A DNA stretch of 64,000 nucleotides. Source: Craterilacuibacter sinensis (GTDB lineage: Bacteria > Pseudomonadota > Gammaproteobacteria > Burkholderiales > Chromobacteriaceae). Positions 8,645 to 18,800 of the stretch are shown here, piece by piece (positions within the stretch are counted from its first letter, which is position 1; every line of letters starts with the position of its first letter). The stretch is from assembly GCF_009831765.1 (NCBI RefSeq), contig NZ_WSSB01000008.1:39254-103253 (forward strand), read 5' to 3'. Position numbers and translations under genes: made by a program. The notes under the pieces are model-generated. The model was not told the DNA's origin, made no database searches, and worked only from the letters and a program-made list of their open reading frames with translations.

Positions 8645-11600
8645 TTAGAAAGCGTAACGTGCCTTAACCGAGGCGGTGGCATTGCTGTAGCCGCCCTTGC
8701 GCCATTCGCCATCCAGACGCGTGCTCAGCTCCAGGCCACCCTTGCCGGTATCGGCCTTGTAGGTGTGACCGATGCCGGCGCGCCACAGCCAGCGGCTCTG
8801 GCCGGAGGACTCGGTCGAAAACAAGGCACTGCTCTCGCCGGCGAAGGCCGAGGTCAGCACCGCACCATCGTTCATCAGGTCGTAGGCGGCACCCGCGTTC
8901 AGCGACGCAGACTGGCGCGCATTCAGCGGCAGCATGAAGCGGTTGTCGACCGCCAGCAGCGTCTGTTCGACCGAACGCTTGCCGTTGATCAGGTTTGCCG
9001 CGCCAGCCCCCGTCTCGCTGTACCCGTCTTCCTTGATACGCGTGTAATCCACACGCAGCGACGGCGTGGTGGTGATTTCGCGCGGCAGCGCAAAAGTGCG
9101 GCCGATGCCGGCACCCATGTGATAGCTCAGGCTGTCGTAGTCCGAACTTGCTTTCACCCCCATAAACGACAGCTGGCGTTCGCCCTGATTGCGGTTGCGG
9201 CCAGCATCGAGCTGGAAGTTGAGCTCGGTGCGTGCGTCCAACTGCACGCTGCCGTAGCCAATCAGCTGATACACATCGACCTTGGACGACTGCGGGGCGG
9301 AGGCAGACTTGCCATCCACATCGCTATGCGCGTAGGCCAGCGCCGCGCCCAGGCGCAGCTTGGGGCTGATCGCCGCATCGGCGCCGAACACCAGCCCGCC
9401 GGTGTTGGCCTTGAAGCCGGAAGTCTCGCTACGCGCATCCTGCTTGGCGTAGGAGCCGAACGGCTTCACCCACACATAGCGCTCGGCGGAAGGCTCGTCG
9501 CCGGACGACAGGCCGATATTGCCCTCGACGCGAGCCTGCACCACGCGGTTGATCGCGCCCAGACTGTCGCTGACCGCCGACAGCGCTGCCGACGGCAAGG
9601 CCGGCGTTAGCTGCTCAACAGCCTGCGCCAGACCGGTATCTGTACCCAGTTTGCCCAGCGCGTCGATCACCGGCGCCATCGCCCCGGCGTTGCCATTCGC
9701 CACCAGACGGTCGGCAATCTTGTCCAGCACCCGCGCCGCGTCCTGGCTTGCCAGCGGTACCGAGCCCTTGTTGTCCTTGACCACCTGCTCGATCGTGACC
9801 AGCTTTTTCAGCACCAGGTCAACGTTGTTGAGGTTATTCTTGTCAATTTCCGCGCTGAAGTCGAACAGCGCCGAGTTGTCGCTGACGCTGAACTTGCCGT
9901 CGCTCACCAGGTTAGTCGCCTGGATCACCCCAGCCAGGCGGTTAGTGGTGAATAGCGTGTTGGAGCTGGTGGCGCCGGCGGCGATCTCGCTATCCTGGCG
10001 CACGTCGACGTCAATCTTGGTGCCAGAATCCAGCGCTGCCATACCCTCGACTTTCAGCTGACTGTAAGTCTTGTCGCCGGTGGCGCGCACGGAGAGCGTC
10101 GCATCGGTCGTCTGGTGGTAGTCACCGATAATCTGGTAGCTCTCTGCCTTGGCCAGCACCAAGCGGCCGTGGTTGTGAGTACCATCGCTGGTTTTAAGCG
10201 CGTCGGCAAGGGTTGGCAGATCGTCTGCATCCGGGTGCGCGGCAATCCACGCCTTGCTACTGGAAGCTAGGCTGTCCAGCACCAGTACGCCGCCACTTTC
10301 TACCGTTAGTTGCTTCACATCGATCGCACCGCTGATGCGGTTGTCAGCACCCTTGACCGTCAACGCGTCGGCCTGGGCGTAGATATCGCCAACAATGCGG
10401 GTACTGCCAGCGAGGGCGATGCCGCCAAAGCTGGCCACAGGCATAGCGCCCCTGCCGAGCGGCAGTTCGTTTTCGGTTTGCCCCTGCGCAAACAGCGCAA
10501 ACTGCTTGCCGTCGAGCACGGCCGGCTTGCTGCCGATGCCGGCGATGGTCACGCCAGCGGCCGTGGTGCCCTCATACAGTGCAATCGCCTTGTAGTCAGC
10601 GACGATGATGCCGTTATTGACGATGGCACCACTGATGACTGAGTCCGCTATATCCAAGCCATCGTCTTTAGCCGTAATCGTCCCAGTGTTGATCAGATTA
10701 CCTGTAAGCTTCAGTCGTTCGATTTCATAGCCACTATCCCCGGCGACTATAGTGCCCTCGTTACGGATTTCGCCACCAATCTCCGCACCATCAATATCCA
10801 CAGCATCATCGTTGGCCGTCAGAGTGCCGGTTTTGAAATTAATCAGGCTGCCGGTCAATTTTGCAGCAATATCATCACCAGAAAGCATGATCGCATCATC
10901 TTGCGCGCGAATACTGCCGCTATTAGTCAGGCGACCGTTTATCGTGGATGCTGCAACATGAATACCATCTGAATCTGAATTATCTTCAAAATTTTCAGTA
11001 TCACCCGCTATGATCGAGCCATGATTGACAACATCGCCAGTCACTTCCGATTGGTCAATATAAATCCCATACTCGCCTGCGTAAATATCACCGCCATTGA
11101 CTATATTTCCATTAACCAGACTGGGCTTTTCTCCAACATAATCGTCACCATCCCAGATTCCGGCACCAAGAATCCCAATGCCAATCTCGCCAGCAGAAAT
11201 ACTACCAGCGTTTGAAATAGCGTTACCAGCCTGCCCTTTCTCCACGACACTACCTTCAAACCGGATACCATCTTCATTTGCCAGAATAGTGCCCGTATTT
11301 TCCAGACCGCCTTTCAATGTCGAGTCTTGAATATAATACCCACTATTATTATCCCCACCACCGCCAGGCTCGCCGGCCTGGATCGTGCCGGAATTACGAA
11401 CCACTCCTTTAATAGTCGATTTTGAAACTACAATACCTTCTCCGTCTGTAGTCGTAATCGTGTTTTTGTTTTCAAAAGCGCCTTCAACTGTAGTCTTGGA
11501 GAGCGAATAACCCGAGCTATAGGCGGAAAGCGTCCCCTCGTTGAGGATATCGCCTTTTATCGTACTGTTGCTAACCAATATGGCCGTACCATTAACGCTA

Positions 11601-12604
11601 TTTATTTCTCCGCGATTGAAAACCCCGTCGCCATCCTTCCCCCCACCCAGCGTACTGCCGTAAATTTCGACACCCGCGTAATTGCTATTAATCTTGCCAC
11701 CTGCAGCGTTTGTGATGTGGTGACTAACAATACTGGAGCCGACGTACAGCCCTTGATCGCCCGCAAGACCGGGGTCGCCGGCGGCATAGGTAATCAGCTG
11801 GCCGCTATTGTTGATATGACCGACGGTGGCGTCATTGACACGAATTGCCGCGCCCTCTCCCTCCGCGTAGATCGTGCCTGCATTGTCAATCCCACCTTTG
11901 ATCTGCAGCTGGCTATTATCCGAGCGATCGCCTTTAACATGGATGCCGTCACCGCCATTCCAAGCATGGATAACACCCGTTTTCTCAACCTTCACCTGAC
12001 CTTCAATCACCGGTGAGCCCACTTGATTGACAGGATTGAAGGCATAAAAAGTCACCGGATTAGCAGAAACAATGGCGATGCCATGCCGCTCCAAATCATC
12101 ACCAGGATTGGTCTCGGTGTTGATCGTACCACTATGGGTGATATCACCACTGACGGCTACATGACCGCTAACCTTAATGCCTGCCGAGCCCCCACTATTA
12201 TTCCACCCGGCACCAGTAATCAGCGAACCTTTATTATTGATAGCCTTGACTACAGTACCCCCACCGGTATCACTAGACTCGACATAAATGGCATCGCCTC
12301 CATCCGAGCTGGCACTCACATCAATGGAGGCTCCCTCATTAACGGTGATATTGACCGAGCCGTCATAGCTACCGAAAACCACACAGCTACTCGTAGCGCT
12401 TCCGGTGACAACACTTTCGCCACCCCACTCACTACAGGTGGGAACCGGCGTCGCCAGCGCCGGTGTGGCGGCGGCGAGCAGGCCGGCCAGCACCACGGCA
12501 GCGGCGCGGGTCGATGCCGGCTTGCCGCAGGCGGTGGCGTGTTCGTGGGCGACGATATAGGCCTGACGGGCAGCCGACCAGACAATGCGGTGAGTCTTGT
12601 TCAT
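8645..12604 (-). CDS. Classical (type Va) autotransporter with ESPR signal and beta-helix passenger
   Basis: 1319 residues. The start is set at ATG 12604, which begins the extended signal peptide region MNKTHRIVWSAARQAYIVAHEH and has AAGGA upstream; the longer open frame has no support. Predicted signal cleavage is after ALA (residue 51). The passenger (about 52-1000) is a run of short degenerate repeats of the type N-x-G-T-I-x-A, with phrases such as NSGTIQA, NEGTLSA and NTGTILA, typical of a right-handed beta-helix exposed on the surface. The autotransporter beta domain occupies about 1030-1319 and ends in aromatic Phe (KARYAF). It is probably an adhesin; the target is unknown. The promoter module upstream is shared with the two other ESPR genes here. 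Confidence 0.93.
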   Translation of the reverse strand: MNKTHRIVWSAARQAYIVAHEHATACGKPASTRAAAVVLAGLLAAATPALATPVPTCSEWGGESVVTGSATSSCVVFGSYDGSVNITVNEGASIDVSASSDGGDAIYVESSDTGGGTVVKAINNKGSLITGAGWNNSGGSAGIKVSGHVAVSGDITHSGTINTETNPGDDLERHGIAIVSANPVTFYAFNPVNQVGSPVIEGQVKVEKTGVIHAWNGGDGIHVKGDRSDNSQLQIKGGIDNAGTIYAEGEGAAIRVNDATVGHINNSGQLITYAAGDPGLAGDQGLYVGSSIVSHHITNAAGGKINSNYAGVEIYGSTLGGGKDGDGVFNRGEINSVNGTAILVSNSTIKGDILNEGTLSAYSSGYSLSKTTVEGAFENKNTITTTDGEGIVVSKSTIKGVVRNSGTIQAGEPGGGGDNNSGYYIQDSTLKGGLENTGTILANEDGIRFEGSVVEKGQAGNAISNAGSISAGEIGIGILGAGIWDGDDYVGEKPSLVNGNIVNGGDIYAGEYGIYIDQSEVTGDVVNHGSIIAGDTENFEDNSDSDGIHVAASTINGRLTNSGSIRAQDDAIMLSGDDIAAKLTGSLINFKTGTLTANDDAVDIDGAEIGGEIRNEGTIVAGDSGYEIERLKLTGNLINTGTITAKDDGLDIADSVISGAIVNNGIIVADYKAIALYEGTTAAGVTIAGIGSKPAVLDGKQFALFAQGQTENELPLGRGAMPVASFGGIALAGSTRIVGDIYAQADALTVKGADNRISGAIDVKQLTVESGGVLVLDSLASSSKAWIAAHPDADDLPTLADALKTSDGTHNHGRLVLAKAESYQIIGDYHQTTDATLSVRATGDKTYSQLKVEGMAALDSGTKIDVDVRQDSEIAAGATSSNTLFTTNRLAGVIQATNLVSDGKFSVSDNSALFDFSAEIDKNNLNNVDLVLKKLVTIEQVVKDNKGSVPLASQDAARVLDKIADRLVANGNAGAMAPVIDALGKLGTDTGLAQAVEQLTPALPSAALSAVSDSLGAINRVVQARVEGNIGLSSGDEPSAERYVWVKPFGSYAKQDARSETSGFKANTGGLVFGADAAISPKLRLGAALAYAHSDVDGKSASAPQSSKVDVYQLIGYGSVQLDARTELNFQLDAGRNRNQGERQLSFMGVKASSDYDSLSYHMGAGIGRTFALPREITTTPSLRVDYTRIKEDGYSETGAGAANLINGKRSVEQTLLAVDNRFMLPLNARQSASLNAGAAYDLMNDGAVLTSAFAGESSALFSTESSGQSRWLWRAGIGHTYKADTGKGGLELSTRLDGEWRKGGYSNATASVKARYAF

Positions 12605-12626
12605 ACGGTTTTTCCTTGAGATAAAG

Positions 12627-12642
12627 GCCGGCTGCAGCCGGC
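12627..12642. promoter_or_regulatory. 16-bp perfect palindrome in the autotransporter 5' leader
   Basis: GCCGGCTGCAGCCGGC lies 23-38 nt before the start codon, just upstream of the Shine-Dalgarno. A diverged version (GCCGACTGCAACCGGC, 44963-44978) lies at the same place in the trimeric autotransporter leader. It could be an mRNA hairpin or a protein site. Confidence 0.6.
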
Positions 12643-12691
12643 TCGCGGCATGAACACACATCGCATAAATGCGTAGCCATACAATGCCGCT

Positions 12692-12733
12692 ATCGTATCG
12701 ATAAAAACTCGCTAAAAACTTACCAAACCTTAC
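12692..12733 (-). promoter_or_regulatory. Autotransporter promoter module: GTAAG-N5-GTAAG direct repeat and -10 TACGAT
   Basis: In the minus sense GTAAG, five bases, GTAAG (12719-12733) is followed 21 nt later by TACGAT (12692-12697). This places the proximal half-site at about -35, the geometry of OmpR-family activators. The inferred transcript start is near 12685, giving a leader of about 80 nt. The same module precedes the other two ESPR genes at 21513-21555 and 45029-45070. Confidence 0.65.
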
Positions 12734-12819
12734 ATGCCGCGCTTTTTTGCCGTTTGGCCGTGACTTGCCAGTCAACGCCGGTCCTTGCCCCTGCCTTCGC
12801 CCTCGCCCCACAGAAAAGA

Positions 12820-12853
12820 AAACCCCGCCCTTGCACAGGCAAGGACGGGGTTT
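12820..12853 (-). terminator. Terminator of the 2851-residue autotransporter gene
   Basis: A hairpin with stem AAACCCCG-CCTTGC against GCAAGG-CGGGGTTT (one mismatch) and a short loop lies 20 nt after the stop codon. On the minus strand it is followed by TTTTCTTTT. Confidence 0.85.
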
Positions 12854-12872
12854 GAGGGTGAGACGCTCCGGC

Positions 12873-15800
12873 TTAGAACAGGCGCGAGTAGGTCAGATTG
12901 GCCTGGTAACCGCCCTGGCCAAAGGCCTGCACTTTCGCGGCGATGTGGTCGAACGGCGTGACCTTGTAATTCACCCCGGCATCCAGGCTGAACTGAGTTG
13001 CATCCAGCCCTTTGGCACGCACGCTGAAGCCCTGTTGCTCGGTATTCAGCTGTGCGCTCAGGTCGTAACCGTCCTTATCAAAGTGGATCAGACGGCCGCC
13101 AAAAGACAGATCCAGCTTTTCGGTGACAGTGCCGGACAGGCTGGCCGAGAGCTGCACCGCCGCGCCGGACTGCTTTTGCGCGTCCACGCTGAGCGCATCC
13201 GATGGCGAACCCACATTCTGCTCTTTGAGTGCGTCCACTTTCGCCTGATAGCCGATCACTTCGGCTGCGGACTGCAGGCGCAAATCAGCCACCTTGCCTA
13301 CATGGGCGACCCCCAGACCCAGCAGCCAGGCGCTGGAATTCAGGTTATTCACCTCAGCTTTGCCATCGTTGGTCTGGCGGGTGACGTCGTTGTTTTGCGC
13401 ACCGAACCCTACCCGTCCGGTCAGGTAGCCATTGCCGTCGGCAAATACCGGTTTGGCCAGCTGCAGGCCAGCCGCCAACCCGTCACCATCGGCGTTGAAG
13501 TACTGGCTACCGACCTTGTTGCGCTCGACGGTGAAGTTGCCACGCCAGGTCAGGTTCCCCGCAACTTGGTCGACATAGCTGATGCGCAGACCGGAGCTGT
13601 TCAGATCGTAGGACTGATAACCGGCATCGTTCCCGGCTTCCTGCTTGCGGCTGAAGTAGCTGGCGCTGACGCCACGCGCATTTTTCTGCAGGTCGTCGTA
13701 CACATCCGGCGCCGCGTACAGCGCAGACGACTTCGCCTGATCGAGCAAGGACGCGTAGGTCTCGGGCGAGAAGCGATCGAAGATGGCATCAGTATCCGCG
13801 CCGGCCACAGAAGCCGCAACCAGGCGCTGCAGCAGCTTGCCACCGTAGAACTGCTGCACGCCGCCAGCATCGCTCACCATCAGGCCGCCCAGAATCTGGC
13901 GCTGGTTGTCGTCACGGATCACCTGCCCGGCAAAGCCGGTGTAACCGCCCGAGTCCAGACCGACCACGCTGCCGGTACCCAGGCTGAACAAGGCGTTACC
14001 GACCCCGGCATTCTGCACGCTGCCAAACTGACCGCTGACCTTGCCCGGCTGGACGGCAAACAGCTGGAGGGCTTCACCTGCGGCCAACGTACCGCCCTGA
14101 TAAGACTTGAGCTGCAACTGGGCGTCGCCGCTGATGGTCAGGTTGCCGTCGACCACGATCTGGTCGTAATGAACCCCTGCCACACGAGCACCCGCCCCCG
14201 AGGTACCGACTTCCATTTCCGCGACCGAGCCACCTTGCAGGTTGAGGTTGCCCACGGTCAGCTTGCCAGGCGAGTTCCCCGGCGTCAGCCAGGAATTTTT
14301 CCCCATGCTCAGGCTGCCACTGAGCTTGCCTGCGCCCGACACCACACCGCCAGACACGCTGGTCTGGCCGGCGTTCACCGCACCGGCAACACCGCCACCG
14401 GCCTGGCCAAGATGCAGGATGGCCGCGTCTTCACGCTTTTGCGCCGAAGTGCTGATATTGAGATTGCTGGCCTGCAGGTTGCCAACCACATCCAGGCGAC
14501 TGCCCGCAGCGGATACCGTCACAGTCGGACTGATCACGCTGGCTCCTTGCTGAACCAGCAGATGCGCCTTATCGCCACTCAACGTCAGCTTACCGCCAGT
14601 ACCGGTATTGACCTGTCCGGTCGTGGCCACCTCAAGCAAGGTCTTATCGCCAAGATTGATATTGCCGGCCTGAACCATGCCGTTTTCCTTGACTGCCAGG
14701 GTCGAGCCGGACTGCAGATCGACCTTGGGGAAGGCCAGTGTCGAGTCCTTGCTGACCGTCACCACCGCGCTGCTTGACGAGCCTGTGCCCGACGAACCAT
14801 TTCCAGACGCACTGCCAACGTTGAACACGCTGTTCGGGTCAGACGATGTGAGCGAATCCTTGACTTCAAATGCGCCCTCGCGGATATCCAGCACGCCGGT
14901 GCCGCTGACCTTGCCGGTAAACGCGCTCTTGCCCAGCACCGTCAGCCGGTTATTTCCCAGCGCCACATTGCCGGCACCGGAGAGGTTGGTGATGCGCTGG
15001 TCGCCCTGCACCAGGCTGAGCGTACCCACCTTGTCCGCGCTGCTGTTGACCGTCACCCCGACGCGCTCGGCAAGCAGGAAGGCACCTTGCAGCGCAAGCG
15101 TTCCCTGATCGACGATCAGGTTACTGGCGTCAAAGCTGCCCGCAGTACCGTTCAGCGTCAGCGTACCGGCGCCGGTTTTCTGTACCGTCCCATCGCCTGC
15201 GATCTTGCCTGCGTAGATCGAATCGCCGCTTTGCGCGAGCGTAAGCTTGTCGGTCACATTGACGATGCCCGTCGCGGCACCAGCAAGACCAGCGGTGGAG
15301 ATGGTACGGTCGCCGCTGATATTCAGCGTGCCGTCGTTGCTCACCTTGCCGGTCGCGCTAAGGTTAGCGTTCAGCGTGCTGGTGCCGGTGTTGTTGAGGC
15401 TGGCGACTGTCTGCGCGGCGTTCACCTGGTAGCTGCCGCTGTTCGTCACCACACCGACGGTGTCTGCCGTGCCGGCGATAAAGTTGGCGCCTTGTTCGAC
15501 GGTGATCGCACCCGCATCGGCCAGCGTGCCGCCGCCCGTGGTGTCCACCGTGCCGGCCTTGACCGTCAGCCCGCCCGTCGCGGTATTGGCGCCGGTCAGC
15601 GTCAGCTTGCCCGCGCCGGTCTTGTCCAGCGCACCCGCGCCGGTAAAGATACCGCTATACAGCGAGTCTTTACCCTGATCCTGAGCGATGGTCAGCTTGG
15701 CTGCCTCGGCAAGATCGGTGACACCGCTGCCGGTGTAACCGGCACTGGTGGTGGTCCGGTTGCCCGTCACCTCGATCCGGCCGTTATTGGTCACCGTGCC

Positions 15801-18800
15801 GATCGCGCTGATGTTGGCCTGCTGCTTAAGCGTGCCGCCGGCCTGATTGTCAACCGTGCTCTTGCTGATCAGGTCTGCCAACAGCGTACCCACGCCAGTG
15901 CCTGTGTTAATCAGGCTGGCCACCGTCTGCGCTTTGTTCACCTGATAGTTGCCGCTGTTCACCACCGCACCGACAGTATCCAGCGTGCCGGCGATGAAGG
16001 AAGCGCCTTGTCCGATGGTGATCGCGCCAGTATCAAACAGCGTGCCGCCGCCAGTGGTGTCGATCGCACCTGCCTTGACCGTCAGTCCGCCGCCAAAACC
16101 ATTGGCGCCGGTCAGCGTCAGCTTGCCCGCACCGGTCTTGTCGAGCGTGCCTGCGCCGTTGATCTGGCCTGCGTAGGTCGAATCGCCGCCCTGCACCAGC
16201 GTCAGCTTGTCAGTGCCTTGGGCAAGGTTGACGCGACCGCTAGCGACACCTTCCAGCCCGGCGGTGGTGATGGTGCGATCGCCGCTGATATTCAACGTGC
16301 CGTCGTTGCTGACCTTGCCGGTCGCGGTGATGTCGGCCTGCTGATCAATGGTGCCACCTGCCGCGTTGCTGACGGTGCTGGTGCTGGTCAAGTTGGCCTT
16401 GAGCGTGCTCACGCCAGTTGCGGTATTGCTCAGGCTGGCCACCGTCTGCGCGGCGTTCACCTGATAGTTGCCACTGTTTATTACCTCGCCGACGGTGTCC
16501 GCCGTGCCGGCAATGAAAGTGCCGTCTTTTTCGATGGTAATCGCACCAGTGTCGGCTAGCGTGCCGCCGCCGGTGGTGTCGACCGTACCTTTCTTGACCG
16601 TCAGCCCGCCGGTGGCGGTGTTGGCACCGGTCAGCGTCAGCTTGCCAGTGCCGGTTTTATCCAGTGCACCCTTGCCGGTAAAAGCACCGCTATACAGCGA
16701 GTCTTTATCCTGCGCGATGGTCAGCTTGGCTGCCTCGGCAAGATTGGTTTCACCGCTGCCTTGGTAGCCGCCACTAGTAGTGATCCGGTTACCCGTCACC
16801 TCGATCAGGCCATCATTGGTCACCGTGTTGGTCGCGGTGATGTTGGCTTGCTGCACGATCTTGCCGCCTGCCGCGTTAGTCACGGTGTCATTACTGACTA
16901 GGTTGGCCGCCAGCGTGCTCACGCCAGTGCCGGTATTGCTCAGGCTGGCTACCGTCTGCGCGGCGTTCACCTGGTAGCTGCCGCTGTTTGTCACCGCGCC
17001 GACGGTGTCCACCGTACCGGCGATAAAGCCCGCCCCCTGTTCGATGGTGATCGCACCGGTGTCAAACAGCGTGCCGCCGCCGGTGGTGTCGATCACACCG
17101 GCCTTAACTGTCAGCCCGCCTTTAAAACCGTTGGCGCCGGTCAGCGTCAGCTTGCCCGCTTCGGTCTTGTCCAGCGCGCCTGCGCCGTTGATCTGGCCGG
17201 CGTAGGTCGAGTTGCCTTTTTGCGCGAGCGTCAGCTTATCGGCCACGTTGACAACGCCCGTCGCGGCGCCCTCCAGCCCGGCGGTGGTGATGGTGCGCTC
17301 GCCGCTGATGTTCAGCGTACCGTCGTTGGTCAGCTTGCCGTCCGCGGTGATGTCGGCCTGCTGATCAATGGTGCCACCTGCCGCGTTGCTAACGGTGCTG
17401 GTGCTAGTCAGGTTGGCCTTGAGCGTGCTGATGCCTGTGCCTGTGTTATTGAGGCTGGCTACGGTCTGCGCGGCGTTCACCGTGTAGTTGCCGCTATTGG
17501 TCACCACACCGACGGTGTCCACCGTGCCGGCAACAAAGGTGCCGTCTTTTTCGACGGTGATCGCACCGCTGTCGGCCAGCGTGCCGCCTCCGGTGGTGTC
17601 CACCGTGCCTTGCTTGACTGTCAGCCCGCCGGTGGCGGTATTGGCTCCGGTCAGTTTGAGCGTGCCACTGCCTGCCTTGTTCAGCGCGCCCGTGCCGGTA
17701 AAGGTGCCGGCAAAGGCAGAGTTGCCAGACTGATCAAGTGTGAGCACAGCTTTTTTGGTCGCACCACCTGACGTCAGGTTTTCCAGCACAAACTTGCCGT
17801 TGCCATCCAGGGCCGTGGTCGTGATCCGCTGCTCGCCGACCACCCCCCAGTCCTTGTTATTGGTCACCGTGGCGGCGCTGATATTGGCATTGTCGCTGAC
17901 AAGCGTACCTTCGCCAGAGAGCATCTGGCCTTGCAACAGGGTGCCGTTATTCACCAGCGCACCCGACACCGTGACGGTATCCATATTGGACAGCAAGGCG
18001 TCTGCGCCATTATTGAGGCTGGTCATCGTGGCCTTGTCCCCCAGCATCAGGGAGCCCAGGTTGCTGATGTCGGTTGCGGTCAGCGCCGCGCCTTTCAGAG
18101 TCCCCAGCGCGCCCCCCTTGTCAACTGCCAGCGTGGAAAGCTGCTCGGCCCCGGCCAGCAACAGGCTGCCACCGTCCTTGACAGTCACTTTGGTAGATCC
18201 GGTAGCCGAAAGTTTGCCGGATGTTTTACCGTCACCAGTCAACACCTTGCCTTCGTGCACGGTCAGCTCGGTCAGGCTATTCTGCCCGGTCAGGTACAGC
18301 GTACCGGTATAGCCGTTATCGCCAACCTCCAGCTTGCCGTTGGAAATCGTCCCGCGCATAAAGGCTACATCGTCAACTTTCTTGCCGTCGACCAACTGCT
18401 GACTATCGAACACCACCACCTTGCCGGTCTGGCCGTTCAGGTTGATGGCGTTCATCCACTCGACCGAACCTAGGCCATATTCAGAGCCGAACACCAGCGT
18501 GGAGTTGGTTTTCAGGGCGTCACTGCCCCATTGCAGGGTCTGCCCCTTGTCGGCCGAATTGGCGGTACGGCCGAAATTAAGCTGGATCCCCTCTACACGG
18601 CCGGAGGCGAAGCCGCCCGCACCGTCCCAAGCGATCTGCCCCGGCACAATGGTGCCCACCTTTTTGGTCACGTTTTCCGACAGCAACAGCACGCCCGCAC
18701 TCAGGTTTGGCTGCGTCGTACCAGTACCGTTGAACACGATATTACTGTCGCTGTGGATGCCATCGCCCAGCGTGGTTTCCAGCGTACCGCCGGCGATGAT

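Noticed and set aside
12605..12811. N-terminal extension of the 1319-residue autotransporter frame
   Set aside because: It would precede the ESPR and run through the promoter module and leader; ATG 12604 has a proper Shine-Dalgarno and matches the other two ESPR starts.
15215..17735. CRISPR-like regular repeats
   Set aside because: The units are long, coding and in frame with the adhesin; there are no short repeats with unique spacers. The same holds for the 42-bp array at 43858-44739.
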